Part shown: piece by piece, positions 1 to 6,482 of the stretch
Position numbering within the stretch: the first letter of the stretch is position 1
How the letters are laid out: every line of letters starts with the position of its first letter
Assembly (NCBI GenBank): GCA_964401045.1
Contig: CAYNXB010000085.1
Span: 1-10,371, forward strand
Source of the DNA: CAYNXB01 sp964401045
GTDB lineage: Bacteria; Pseudomonadota; Alphaproteobacteria; Sphingomonadales; Sphingomonadaceae
Length of the DNA stretch: 10,371 bases
Direction of reading: 5' to 3'
The notes under the pieces: model-generated
The model's input: only the letters and a program-made list of their open reading frames with translations
Databases searched by the model: none
Told to the model about the DNA's origin: nothing
Program-made: the position numbers and the translations under genes

Positions 1-21
1 CAGGTTTATTCCTGTCGGGTG

Positions 22-38
22 CGCCAGCCGGCTTGGCG
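22..38 (-). terminator. Weak hairpin just after the amidohydrolase stop codon
   Basis: Arms CGCCA (22-26) and TGGCG (34-38) enclose a 7-base loop that is itself largely the palindrome AGCCGGCT. On the minus strand the hairpin begins directly after the TAA stop of the amidohydrolase gene. No run of U follows it, so it is only a possible terminator or 3'-end stabilising structure. The stem is short, and such structures arise by chance in GC-rich DNA. Confidence 0.25.
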
Positions 39-1250
39 TTACCGCCACCCCTGCTCCAGATACCGCACCGCGCAGCCGGCGAGGAACGCGGCGCCCTTGG
101 GCAGCACGCTCTCGTCGACCATCATCTTGCTCGAATGGATGCCGCAGCAATGTTGCCAGTCGGCGCCGGCTTCGGCGACGCCGAGGAAGAACATCGCGCC
201 GGGCACTTTCTCGAGCACGTAGGAGAAGTCCTCCGCACCCATGATTGGCTCGGCCAGCCGGTGGAACGCGGGCGCGCCGCCGAGGTCTCGCGCCACCGTT
301 TCGCCAAGCGTCACCGCACGCGGATCGTTGATCGTCACCGGGAAGCCCTCGGTGATCGTGACCTCGGCGGTGCATTCATGCGCCGAAGCGATGCCCGCCG
401 CCAGCCGCTCGATCGCTTCGCGGATCGCGGCGCGTCGTTCGGGCGAGAGCGTGCGGATCGTGCCTCTGAGGCGCGCGCGGTCGGGAATGACGTTGTGCGC
501 GGTGCCGGCTTCCATCTGAGTGATCGTCACCACCATCGCCTGGCTCGCGGCGAAGCGGCGAGTGACCAGCGCCTGCAGCGCGGTGACGATCTCCGCCGTG
601 GCGGGCACGGGATCGCGCGTGTCATGCGGCATCGAGGCATGGCCACCACGCCCGGTGACGACGATCTCGAGCATGTCGGCGGCGGCGAGCAGTGCGCCGT
701 CGCGGCTGCCGATCATGCCGTGCGGGGCGTTGGGAAAGATGTGCAGCGCGAACGCGGCTTCGGGGAGCGGCCAACCGTCCTGCCCGCCCAGCAGCCCGTC
801 GTCGAGCATGAAGCGCGCGCCGTGGAAGCCTTCCTCGCCCGGCTGGAACATGAAGCGCACTTCGCCCGCCAGATCGCTCCGTCGCGCGGCGAGGATGCGC
901 GCCGCGCCGGCGAGCATCGCGGTGTGGGTGTCATGGCCGCAGGCATGCATGCGGCCGGGGATGGTCGAGGCGAAATCGAGCCCGGTCAGCTCGTCCATCG
1001 GCAAGGCGTCCATATCGCCGCGCAGCAACACGCTCGGGCCGGGCTTGCCACCCTTGAGCACCGCGACCGCGCCGGTGGTCGAGCCACCCTCGCGCCATTC
1101 GAGGTCGAGATCGGCGAGCTCGGCGCGGACCTTGTCACGCGTCAGCGGAGTGTGGAGCCCGAGCTCAGGCTCGGCATGGATCGCGCGGCGCAGCGCCACG
1201 ATGCGATCGGCGATCGCGCGGGCGTCGTCGAGCAGCTGGGTGGTGAGCAT
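39..1250 (-). CDS. M20 family (M20D-type) amidohydrolase / metallopeptidase
   Basis: The 403-residue product fits the usual length of M20D amidohydrolases, the group that includes hippurate hydrolase, IAA-amino-acid hydrolase and N-acetyl-diaminopimelate deacetylase. These enzymes cleave the amide bond of N-acylated amino acids using a dinuclear metal centre. Visible family motifs are RGDMDALP (about 77-84), MHACGHDTH (101-109, with likely metal ligands C104 and H106), QPGEEG (136-141, catalytic and ligand Glu), H170, and a C-terminal GIHSS motif with H372. A lid/dimerisation domain with the pattern GRGGHAS lies mid-protein. No signal peptide is seen, so it should be cytoplasmic. The ATG at 1250 is chosen because the family's N-terminus begins there; the Shine-Dalgarno sequence is weak. 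It lies 35 bp downstream of the DUF2141 gene on the same strand and may be cotranscribed with it. Substrate cannot be deduced. Confidence 0.93.
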   Translation of the reverse strand: MLTTQLLDDARAIADRIVALRRAIHAEPELGLHTPLTRDKVRAELADLDLEWREGGSTTGAVAVLKGGKPGPSVLLRGDMDALPMDELTGLDFASTIPGRMHACGHDTHTAMLAGAARILAARRSDLAGEVRFMFQPGEEGFHGARFMLDDGLLGGQDGWPLPEAAFALHIFPNAPHGMIGSRDGALLAAADMLEIVVTGRGGHASMPHDTRDPVPATAEIVTALQALVTRRFAASQAMVVTITQMEAGTAHNVIPDRARLRGTIRTLSPERRAAIREAIERLAAGIASAHECTAEVTITEGFPVTINDPRAVTLGETVARDLGGAPAFHRLAEPIMGAEDFSYVLEKVPGAMFFLGVAEAGADWQHCCGIHSSKMMVDESVLPKGAAFLAGCAVRYLEQGWR

Positions 1251-1285
1251 GGCCGCAGAGTAAAGCGGCCCGGCGCGAGAGCAAG

Positions 1286-1789
1286 CTACATGTAGCGCAT
1301 GCGGATCGAGATCGACTTGACCTCGTTGCCGACCGCGAACGCGGTTTTGGTGTAGCTCGGCTTGCCGAGGTTGAGGATATTGATGCTCGGGTTGTTCGAC
1401 ATGCCGCCGCCATCCTTGCTGATGTCGGTCTTGCCGTTGCCGTTGGCGTCGTGCCGCACGGCCACGCCGTAGGATCCCGCACCGGGTGCGGGCAGGCAGA
1501 AGCTCATCGATCCCGCCCGGGCCGGCGCTTCGATGCGGTAGATCCAGCGGCCGGACTGCAGCCAGTCCGCCTTGGTCCCGCGATAGAGCTGCACGCGAAT
1601 GGTGCCGCTGCTCGATTCGATCCCGCTGACATTGACGCGCACGGCGGGGCCTTCGCCCTGGCATCGGCTCATGTCGTTGCCGATCTTCTGGCGGTACTGC
1701 GCGACGGCTGCCGCCGGAGTCACGGCCACGGCCAGCGTCGCCATGGCGGCGGCGAGAAGGCCGGTCCTGGTGAGGGCGCGGTTGCTCAT
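1286..1789 (-). CDS. Secreted DUF2141 domain protein
   Basis: This 167-residue protein starts with a classic Sec signal peptide: a basic N-region, a hydrophobic stretch at about 10-29, and cleavage probably after AVA (residue 30). The mature part matches DUF2141, a beta-rich family of unknown function. Its hallmark HDANGNGKTD is at 113-122, followed by a GMSNNP motif (129-134). The Asp/Asn/Gly-rich loop resembles a calcium-binding loop, but that is inference. C43 and C98 are the only cysteines in the mature protein and could form a disulfide in the periplasm. The ATG at 1789 is preceded by a good Shine-Dalgarno AAGGA (minus strand, 1799-1795) with 5-nt spacing, and the signal peptide confirms this start over an open frame extending to 1954. 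It is the first gene of a likely two-gene minus-strand unit with the amidohydrolase. Confidence 0.9.
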   Translation of the reverse strand: MSNRALTRTGLLAAAMATLAVAVTPAAAVAQYRQKIGNDMSRCQGEGPAVRVNVSGIESSSGTIRVQLYRGTKADWLQSGRWIYRIEAPARAGSMSFCLPAPGAGSYGVAVRHDANGNGKTDISKDGGGMSNNPSINILNLGKPSYTKTAFAVGNEVKSISIRMRYM

Positions 1790-1838
1790 GGTCTTCCTTA
1801 TCGGTCCAATGTGGTTTGCTGGAAAGCGCGGTGCAATC

Positions 1839-1894
1839 TGCAGAGGCGCACTGGGCAGATCGATGTCCGTGATCGGCCCCGGTTCGCCTCTGCA
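1839..1894 (-). repeat. Long-range inverted repeat / hairpin upstream of the DUF2141 gene
   Basis: TGCAGAGGCG (1839-1848) and CGCCTCTGCA (1885-1894) are perfect 10-base complementary arms. Within the 36-nt spacer, GGGC (1853-1856) can pair with GCCC (1876-1879), and CGAT (1861-1864) with ATCG (1872-1875). The whole can fold into one extended branched-free hairpin with bulges. It lies about 50 nt upstream of the DUF2141 start codon, in the position of a 5' leader on the minus strand or of a DNA cruciform/operator. The function is not known. Confidence 0.45.
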
Positions 1895-1930
1895 ATAGGT
1901 TCGAGGCGCTGAATACCGAGTGAATTCGCT

Positions 1931-1936
1931 GATAAT
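1931..1936 (+). promoter_or_regulatory. Possible -10 element for the rpe operon
   Basis: GATAAT matches the sigma-70 -10 consensus at five of six positions and lies about 120 bp upstream of the rpe ATG. The matching -35 region is poor (CTGAAT at 1909-1914, 16-bp spacing), so the assignment is tentative. If used, it would give a leader of roughly 110 nt containing both TGTGGAAAA nonamers and the 1997-2015 hairpin. Confidence 0.3.
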
Positions 1937-1967
1937 GTCCCGCTCATCGACCAACTCGCCGCAAGTA

Positions 1968-1998
1968 TGTGGAAAATCGGGGGCCCTGGTGTGGAAAA
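1968..1998 (-). promoter_or_regulatory. Pair of DnaA-box-like nonamers (TTTTCCACA) upstream of rpe
   Basis: TGTGGAAAA occurs at 1968-1976 and again at 1990-1998. On the minus strand each reads TTTTCCACA, which fits the relaxed DnaA-box pattern TTWTNCACA. The copies are in the same orientation and 22 bp apart, about two helical turns, so a protein dimer or filament would contact the same DNA face. No origin-like AT-rich stretch or further boxes are present, so this is more likely a regulatory site, or chance, than an origin. Confidence 0.3.
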
Positions 1999-2015
1999 GC
2001 AGTGGGCAACTGCTT
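1997..2015 (+). repeat. 7-bp perfect hairpin in the putative rpe leader
   Basis: AAGCAGT (1997-2003) and ACTGCTT (2009-2015) form a perfect stem around the loop GGGCA. It ends 40 nt before the rpe ATG and overlaps the second TGTGGAAAA nonamer by two bases. It could be an operator palindrome or a leader RNA hairpin. No T-run follows, so it is not a standard attenuator. Confidence 0.4.
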
Positions 2016-2055
2016 GTTCGCCCGAGTCGCGCAGCGTAGCGCCTGTAGGGACGCC

Positions 2056-2718
2056 ATGGCCGCGCCGTTGATCTCCCCCTCGATCCTTTCCGCCGACTTC
2101 GCCCGGCTAGGCGAAGAGGTGCGCGCGATCGACGCAGCCGGGGCAGACTGGATCCACATCGATGTGATGGACGGGCATTACGTGCCCAACCTGACGATCG
2201 GCCCGGGCGTGGTGAAGGCGTTGCGGCCCCACACGGCCAAGCCGTTCGACGTCCATCTGATGGTGTCGCCGGTTGACCTGTGGCTCGAGCCGTTCGCCGA
2301 AGCGGGGGCTGACGTGATTACCGTCCATCCCGAAGCGGGCCCGCACATCCACCGCACGATCCAGGCAATCAAGGCGCTGGGCAAGAAGGCCGGCGTCTCG
2401 CTCAATCCGGGCACACCGGCGAAGATGCTCGACTACCTGATCGACGAGGTCGACCTGGTGCTGGTGATGAGCGTCAATCCGGGCTTTGGCGGTCAGAGCT
2501 TCATCGCCTCGCAATTGAAGAAGATCGCTGCGGTGCGCGCGATGATCGACAAGACCGGGCGCGATATCCGGCTGGAAGTCGATGGCGGGGTGGACGGGGT
2601 GACCGCGCCGCAATGTATCGAAGCGGGCGCCGATGTGCTCGTCGCCGGATCGGCCACGTTCAAGGGTGGTCCGGAACGCTATGCCGCCAACATCGCTTCG
2701 CTGAGAGGGGGTGCGTAA
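2056..2718 (+). CDS. rpe: Ribulose-phosphate 3-epimerase
   Basis: Rpe interconverts D-ribulose 5-phosphate and D-xylulose 5-phosphate in the cytoplasm, in the non-oxidative pentose phosphate pathway and the Calvin cycle. The 220-residue length is typical for this TIM-barrel enzyme. Family motifs run in order: PSILSADF (8-15), HIDVMDGHYVPN (34-45), DVHLMV (65-70), NPGFGGQ (141-147), EVDGGV (174-179) and AGSATF (197-202). The metal ligands/catalytic acids H34, D36, H67 and D176 are all present, so it should be active. ATG 2056 is selected because it gives the standard N-terminus and follows AGGG (2047-2050) at 5-nt spacing; an open frame from 1969 adds a non-homologous stretch. Its stop codon overlaps the ATG of the heparinase-like gene by one base (TAATG), so the two are probably translationally coupled in one operon with purH. 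Confidence 0.97.
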   Translation: MAAPLISPSILSADFARLGEEVRAIDAAGADWIHIDVMDGHYVPNLTIGPGVVKALRPHTAKPFDVHLMVSPVDLWLEPFAEAGADVITVHPEAGPHIHRTIQAIKALGKKAGVSLNPGTPAKMLDYLIDEVDLVLVMSVNPGFGGQSFIASQLKKIAAVRAMIDKTGRDIRLEVDGGVDGVTAPQCIEAGADVLVAGSATFKGGPERYAANIASLRGGA

Positions 2719-4607
2719 TGGTCGACGGCGTGATCCAGCCCCGCCTTGCGCTCGACGCCGAGGTGGAGGAACCCGAAGCGATGGCCTTGCCGCTCGAATC
2801 CGCCGGTGAGGATAGGCTGGTTGCTCCCGGGCGCGATGAACCCGCGCGTGACGACGATGCCGCTGCCCGCGAGGTGATCGAACCGGGCCGCGCGCTGGCT
2901 TTGGCCGATTTCAGCCCGCCTGCGCTCGGCGCCGGCGAGCGACTGATCCGCCTTGCCTACCGCCTCGGCATCCCCGGCTCGACGCTGACCAGCCCGTTTG
3001 GCAAGTCCGCCAAGCCGCGCCTGCTGGCCACGGTCGAAAGCCCGCTCGCCGGCGAACGCACCGCGGGCGTCGCGCTGCGCGCCGGGCATTTCCTGATCTA
3101 CGGCGTCAAGGCGCCGATCGCGCAGATGGACTTCGCCCCCGCCGCGCGGTTGAGTCCGCCGTTCGAGCGCGTGGTGCACGGCTTCTCATGGTTGCGAGAT
3201 CTCGCCGCCAGCGCCCCGCGGGAGCAATGCGTGAGCACCGCGGAACGCGTGCTGGCGGCCTGGATCGAGGCCAACCCGCGCCCCGGAAAGGGCTCCGCGT
3301 GGCAAGTCGGCCTGGCCGGGCACCGGCTGCTCAACTGGCTGGTGCACGCGCCGATGATTCTGTCGGGCGCCGACAAGGGCCTGCGGTCGAAGGCGCTGCG
3401 TTCGGCGGCCGAGACCGCGCGCTGGCTCGATCGCAACGTCGGCCGCGCCGATGACCGGTTGGCCGAGCTCGCCGGATGGTGCGCGATCACCGCTGCCGGG
3501 CTGCTGATGCCTGACGGCAAGCCGCGGCGGCTGTTCGGCGAAGCGGGGCTGGTGCGCACACTCGGCGAACTGGTCGGGGCCGATGGCGGCGTGCTGTCGC
3601 GCAGCCCGCTCGACCAGATGGAAGCGATCGAGCTGCTGATCGAGCTCGCCGCCTGCTACCGCGCGACGCGGCGCGATCCGCCCGAGCAGGTCGCGGCGAT
3701 GATCGAAGTGCTGGTGCCGCCGCTGCTGGCTCTGACGCATGGCGATGGATCGCTCGGCAACTGGCAGGGGGCAGGCGCGGTCTCCGCCGGCGAGATCGCC
3801 GCGCTGGTCGAGGCGAGCGGCGTGCGCGCCCGCCCGCTGCGCGACGCGCGGCAATGGGGCTATCAGCGCGTCTCGGCAAACAAGACGGTCCTGCAATTCG
3901 ACGCCGCGCCGCCGCCGCTCGCGCGCCATGCGCGCCACGGCTGCGCTTCGACACTGGCGTTCGAGCTCTCTGCGGCAGGCCAGCGGCTGGTGGTCAACTG
4001 CGGCGGTGCCGCGTTCGCCGGCGGGCAGGTGCCGGTGCGGATCGAGAAGGGCCTGCGCTGCACGGCCGCGCATTCGACGCTGGTGCTCGATGACGCCAAT
4101 TCGACCGCGGTGCTGATCAGCGGCAAGCTCGGCGGCGGAGTCAACGAAGTCGAGCTCGATCGGCGCACGCTTTCCGCCGAGGGCAATGCCGGGGGGCTCG
4201 CGACCCGGATCGAGGCGAGCCATGATGGCTATGCCTCGCGCTATGGCCTCGTCCACCGCCGCATCCTGCTCCTGCGCGACGATGGCAGCGAGCTGCGCGG
4301 CGAGGACCTCCTGGTCCCGGCCCGCGGACGCACCCGGCGCGGGAAGGTCGCCTACGCGATCCGCTTCCACCTGGGCCCGGGCGTCGAGAGCGGGCTGAGC
4401 GCGGACAAGCGCGGCGCCGGCCTCGCGCTCCCCGACGGCAGCTACTGGCAGTTCCGCGCCGGATCCGAAGACAGCGAGATCGCGATCGAGGAAAGCCTGT
4501 GGGTCGATGGCGCAGGCCGCCCGCATCCGGTGCAGCAGCTGGTGATATCGGGGATGGCGTCGCGCGGCGGGGGAAGCTTCTCCTGGCTGTTCAAGAAAAT
4601 GAGCTAG
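2718..4607 (+). CDS. Heparinase II/III family protein
   Basis: This 629-residue protein has the two-part layout of heparinase II/III-like polysaccharide lyases. An alpha-helical toroid-like region lies at about 75-340, ending in the family-like HGDGSL motif (about 341-346). A beta-rich C-terminal domain follows (about 370-620), with H452 and an HDGY segment (502-505) in positions where the family carries conserved His/Tyr. Residues 1-60 form an acidic, low-complexity extension. No signal peptide is seen, so it is predicted to stay in the cytoplasm, unlike classic secreted heparinases. Its ATG lies in a TAATG overlap with rpe, with GAGAGGGG (2703-2710) upstream as ribosome binding site. purH starts 19 nt after its stop. 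The family assignment is good, but true lyase activity and substrate are unknown; an envelope or capsule polysaccharide precursor is only a guess. Confidence 0.88.
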   Translation: MVDGVIQPRLALDAEVEEPEAMALPLESAGEDRLVAPGRDEPARDDDAAAREVIEPGRALALADFSPPALGAGERLIRLAYRLGIPGSTLTSPFGKSAKPRLLATVESPLAGERTAGVALRAGHFLIYGVKAPIAQMDFAPAARLSPPFERVVHGFSWLRDLAASAPREQCVSTAERVLAAWIEANPRPGKGSAWQVGLAGHRLLNWLVHAPMILSGADKGLRSKALRSAAETARWLDRNVGRADDRLAELAGWCAITAAGLLMPDGKPRRLFGEAGLVRTLGELVGADGGVLSRSPLDQMEAIELLIELAACYRATRRDPPEQVAAMIEVLVPPLLALTHGDGSLGNWQGAGAVSAGEIAALVEASGVRARPLRDARQWGYQRVSANKTVLQFDAAPPPLARHARHGCASTLAFELSAAGQRLVVNCGGAAFAGGQVPVRIEKGLRCTAAHSTLVLDDANSTAVLISGKLGGGVNEVELDRRTLSAEGNAGGLATRIEASHDGYASRYGLVHRRILLLRDDGSELRGEDLLVPARGRTRRGKVAYAIRFHLGPGVESGLSADKRGAGLALPDGSYWQFRAGSEDSEIAIEESLWVDGAGRPHPVQQLVISGMASRGGGSFSWLFKKMS

Positions 4608-4613
4608 CGGGCT

Positions 4614-4618
4614 AAGGG
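4614..4618 (+). promoter_or_regulatory. Ribosome binding site of purH
   Basis: AAGGG sits 8 nt before the purH ATG, inside the 19-nt gap after the heparinase-like gene. The gap is too short for a separate promoter or terminator, which supports cotranscription. Confidence 0.7.
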
Positions 4619-4626
4619 CACCACCC

Positions 4627-6219
4627 ATGAGCGAATCGGTGAAAATCGCGCGGGCACTGCTGTCGGTGTCCGACAAAGCCGGCCTTGTGGGACTTGCACA
4701 GGCGCTGGCGGCGCGCGGCGTGGAACTGGTCTCCACCGGCGGCACCGCCAAAGCGCTGCGCGAGGCGGGCCTCGCGGTGAAGGACGTGAGCGAGCTGACC
4801 GGCTTCCCCGAAATGATGGATGGCCGGGTCAAGACGCTGCACCCCACCGTGCACGGCGGCCTCCTCGCGGTGCGAGACGATCCCAGCCATGCGGCGGCGA
4901 TGGCCGAGCACGGCATCGGCGCGATCGACCTGGTGGTGGTCAACCTCTATCCGTTCGAGGCGACGGTGATGCGCGGCGCCGAACGGCCTGAAGTCATCGA
5001 GAACATCGACATCGGCGGGCCGAGCATGGTGCGCTCGGCGGCGAAGAACCACGGCTTCGTGGCGATCGTCACCGATCCGGCGGATTACGGCGCGCTGCTC
5101 GCCCAGATCGAGGCGAACGACGGCGCGACCACTTTGGAGTTCCGCAAGAAGCTCGCCGCCAAGGCGTTCGCCGCGACGGCGGCCTACGATTCGATGATCA
5201 GCCAGTGGTTCGCCTTCGCCGACCAGCGGCAGCAGTTCCCCGACATGCTTGCAGTCAACGGCCGCAAGCTTGCCGAGCTGCGCTATGGCGAGAACCCGCA
5301 CCAGCAGGCCGCGATCTACGCGCCGCTCGGGCCGCACACCAAGGGCCTGGCGCAAGCGGAGCAGGTGCAGGGCAAGGAACTCAGCTACAACAACTACAAC
5401 GATGCCGATGCGGCGCTGGAACTGTGCGCCGAGTTCAGGGGCGGCGACCCGGCGGTGGTGATCGTCAAGCACGCCAATCCATGCGGCGTGGCGCAGGCGG
5501 GCAGTCTCGCCGAGGCATGGCGGGCGGCGCTCGAATGCGACAGCGTCTCGGCGTTCGGCGGGATCGTCGCGGTCAATCGCCCGCTCGATGGGCCGACCGC
5601 GCAGGCGATCTGCGAGATCTTCACCGAAGTGGTGGTCGCGCCGGGCGCCGACGAAGCCGCGCGCGCGGCATTCGCGGAAAAGAAGAACCTGCGCCTGCTG
5701 CTGATCGATGACCTGCCCGATCCGCGCCGTGCCGGGCTTTCGGTCAAGCCGATCGCCGGGGGGTTGCTGGTGCAGAGCCGCGACAACGGTTCGGTCACGC
5801 GCGAGGCCTTGCAGGTGGTGACCAAACGTGCGCCCACGGAGCGGGAGCTGGCCGATTGCCTGTTCGCCTGGACGGTCGCGCGCCACGTCAAGTCGAACGC
5901 GATCGTCTATGCCAAAGACGGCGCCACCGCGGGGATCGGCGCCGGCCAGATGAACCGCCGGGACAGCGCGCGCATCGCCGCAATAAAGGCGAAGGAAGCG
6001 GCCGAGAGATATGGCTGGCCCGCACCGCGCACCGTGGGCAGCGCGGTCGCATCGGACGCGTTCTTTCCGTTCTCCGACGGCCTGCTCGCGGCAGCCGAGG
6101 CGGGCGCGACCGCCGTCATCCAGCCGGGCGGTTCCCTGCGCGACGACGAGGTGATCGCCGCCGCCGACGAAGCGGGCCTGGCGATGGTCTTTACCGGGAT
6201 GCGCCACTTCCGGCACTGA
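4627..6219 (+). CDS. purH: Bifunctional AICAR formyltransferase / IMP cyclohydrolase
   Basis: PurH catalyses the last two steps of de novo IMP synthesis: formylation of AICAR with 10-formyl-tetrahydrofolate, then ring closure of FAICAR. The 530-residue length is normal. The N-terminal MGS-like cyclohydrolase domain (about 1-150) contains SVSDK (13-17), STGGT (36-40) and KTLHPTVHGG (69-78, with K69). The C-terminal transferase domain has the ENPHQ segment, NNYNDADAALE and the catalytic K281-H282 pair in VKHANPCG. The protein ends in the diagnostic GMRHFRH. Everything needed for activity appears intact. It is the third gene of the rpe - heparinase - purH cluster. No convincing terminator follows it. 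Confidence 0.98.
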   Translation: MSESVKIARALLSVSDKAGLVGLAQALAARGVELVSTGGTAKALREAGLAVKDVSELTGFPEMMDGRVKTLHPTVHGGLLAVRDDPSHAAAMAEHGIGAIDLVVVNLYPFEATVMRGAERPEVIENIDIGGPSMVRSAAKNHGFVAIVTDPADYGALLAQIEANDGATTLEFRKKLAAKAFAATAAYDSMISQWFAFADQRQQFPDMLAVNGRKLAELRYGENPHQQAAIYAPLGPHTKGLAQAEQVQGKELSYNNYNDADAALELCAEFRGGDPAVVIVKHANPCGVAQAGSLAEAWRAALECDSVSAFGGIVAVNRPLDGPTAQAICEIFTEVVVAPGADEAARAAFAEKKNLRLLLIDDLPDPRRAGLSVKPIAGGLLVQSRDNGSVTREALQVVTKRAPTERELADCLFAWTVARHVKSNAIVYAKDGATAGIGAGQMNRRDSARIAAIKAKEAAERYGWPAPRTVGSAVASDAFFPFSDGLLAAAEAGATAVIQPGGSLRDDEVIAAADEAGLAMVFTGMRHFRH

Positions 6220-6383
6220 GCGTCGCCGGCCCTGTAAAAAGCGCCGTGCGGACCCATATAGGTCGGCAACACTCGCCGCGCCGAACCTGAACAATAACCT
6301 AAACGGCGCATTCACGATCTCGCAAGACCTCGATCGATAGAGGAGAGGACCGTTGATCGATTTCCGTTCGAAAGCCCCGTTCC
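6220..6383. other. Intergenic region between purH and the micro-ORF/msrA pair
   Basis: These 164 bp hold no recognisable gene or Rho-independent terminator. A TATAGG hexamer (6257-6262) could be a -10 element for the downstream genes, but its upstream partner is poor. An imperfect 16-bp palindrome centred on ATCGAT (6328-6343) overlaps the start of a strong Shine-Dalgarno (6341-6348), so the ribosome site could be partly hidden in RNA structure. Confidence 0.5.
6341..6348 (+). promoter_or_regulatory. Strong Shine-Dalgarno with no nearby ATG
   Basis: AGGAGAGG is the best ribosome binding sequence in the window. The only start codon at proper distance is a TTG at 6353, which opens the frame that later becomes MsrA. 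The ATG of the micro-ORF is 35 nt downstream of the site in another frame. Bases 6328-6331 (CCTC) could pair with GAGG at 6340-6343 and partly mask it. Confidence 0.55.
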
Positions 6384-6482
6384 ATGAACCTGTTCGCCCC
6401 CGATCTCCTGCGCAATTTCCTGCTTGGCTTCGGCGCCACCGCGCTGGTGCTGACGTTCGAAATCCTGCCGAATCTGCTGTGA
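6384..6482 (+). CDS. 32-residue hydrophobic micro-protein overlapping msrA
   Basis: An ATG at 6384 opens 32 codons. After a short N-terminus (MNLFAPDLLRN) the product is almost continuously hydrophobic, about residues 11-32, and broken by one Glu, so it could form a single membrane-spanning helix. The support for coding is as follows. Nearly all third codon positions are G or C in this frame, whereas the overlapping msrA-frame readthrough has A/T-rich third positions. The stop TGA shares three bases with the GTG start of msrA (GTGA), a typical coupling arrangement. No Shine-Dalgarno lies directly before the ATG. I do not recognise the family. It may be a small membrane partner of MsrA or simply a leader that delivers ribosomes to msrA. 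Confidence 0.55.
   Translation: MNLFAPDLLRNFLLGFGATALVLTFEILPNLL

Larger units (their letters stand above)
1790..2055. other. Divergent intergenic region between the DUF2141 gene and rpe
   Basis: This 266-bp gap separates two divergently transcribed genes and is less GC-rich than the flanking genes. It holds the DUF2141 Shine-Dalgarno, a 10-bp inverted repeat (1839-1894), a possible plus-strand -10 hexamer GATAAT (1931-1936), two TGTGGAAAA nonamers (1968-1976 and 1990-1998), a 7-bp hairpin (1997-2015) and the rpe Shine-Dalgarno. Open frames running into it from both genes look like chance readthrough, because both genes have well-placed starts closer in. Confidence 0.7.

Noticed and set aside
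33..1295. 420-codon open frame on the plus strand
   Set aside because: It is antisense to the amidohydrolase gene, whose catalytic motifs are clear; its Arg/Ala/Gly/His-rich product has no recognisable domain.
1968..1998. Chromosomal replication origin
   Set aside because: There are only two relaxed DnaA-box-like sites, with no AT-rich unwinding region or origin-linked genes.
1969..2055. N-terminal extension of rpe
   Set aside because: The extra 29 residues match nothing in the family, and a good Shine-Dalgarno precedes the ATG at 2056.
3186..4943. 585-codon open frame on the minus strand
   Set aside because: It is antisense to the heparinase-like gene and purH and has a low-complexity composition typical of mirrored GC-rich codons.
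6353..6478. 42-residue N-terminal extension of MsrA from the TTG at 6353
   Set aside because: Third codon positions are A/T-rich in this frame and it would bury the signal peptide. It is kept as an open question because of the strong Shine-Dalgarno.
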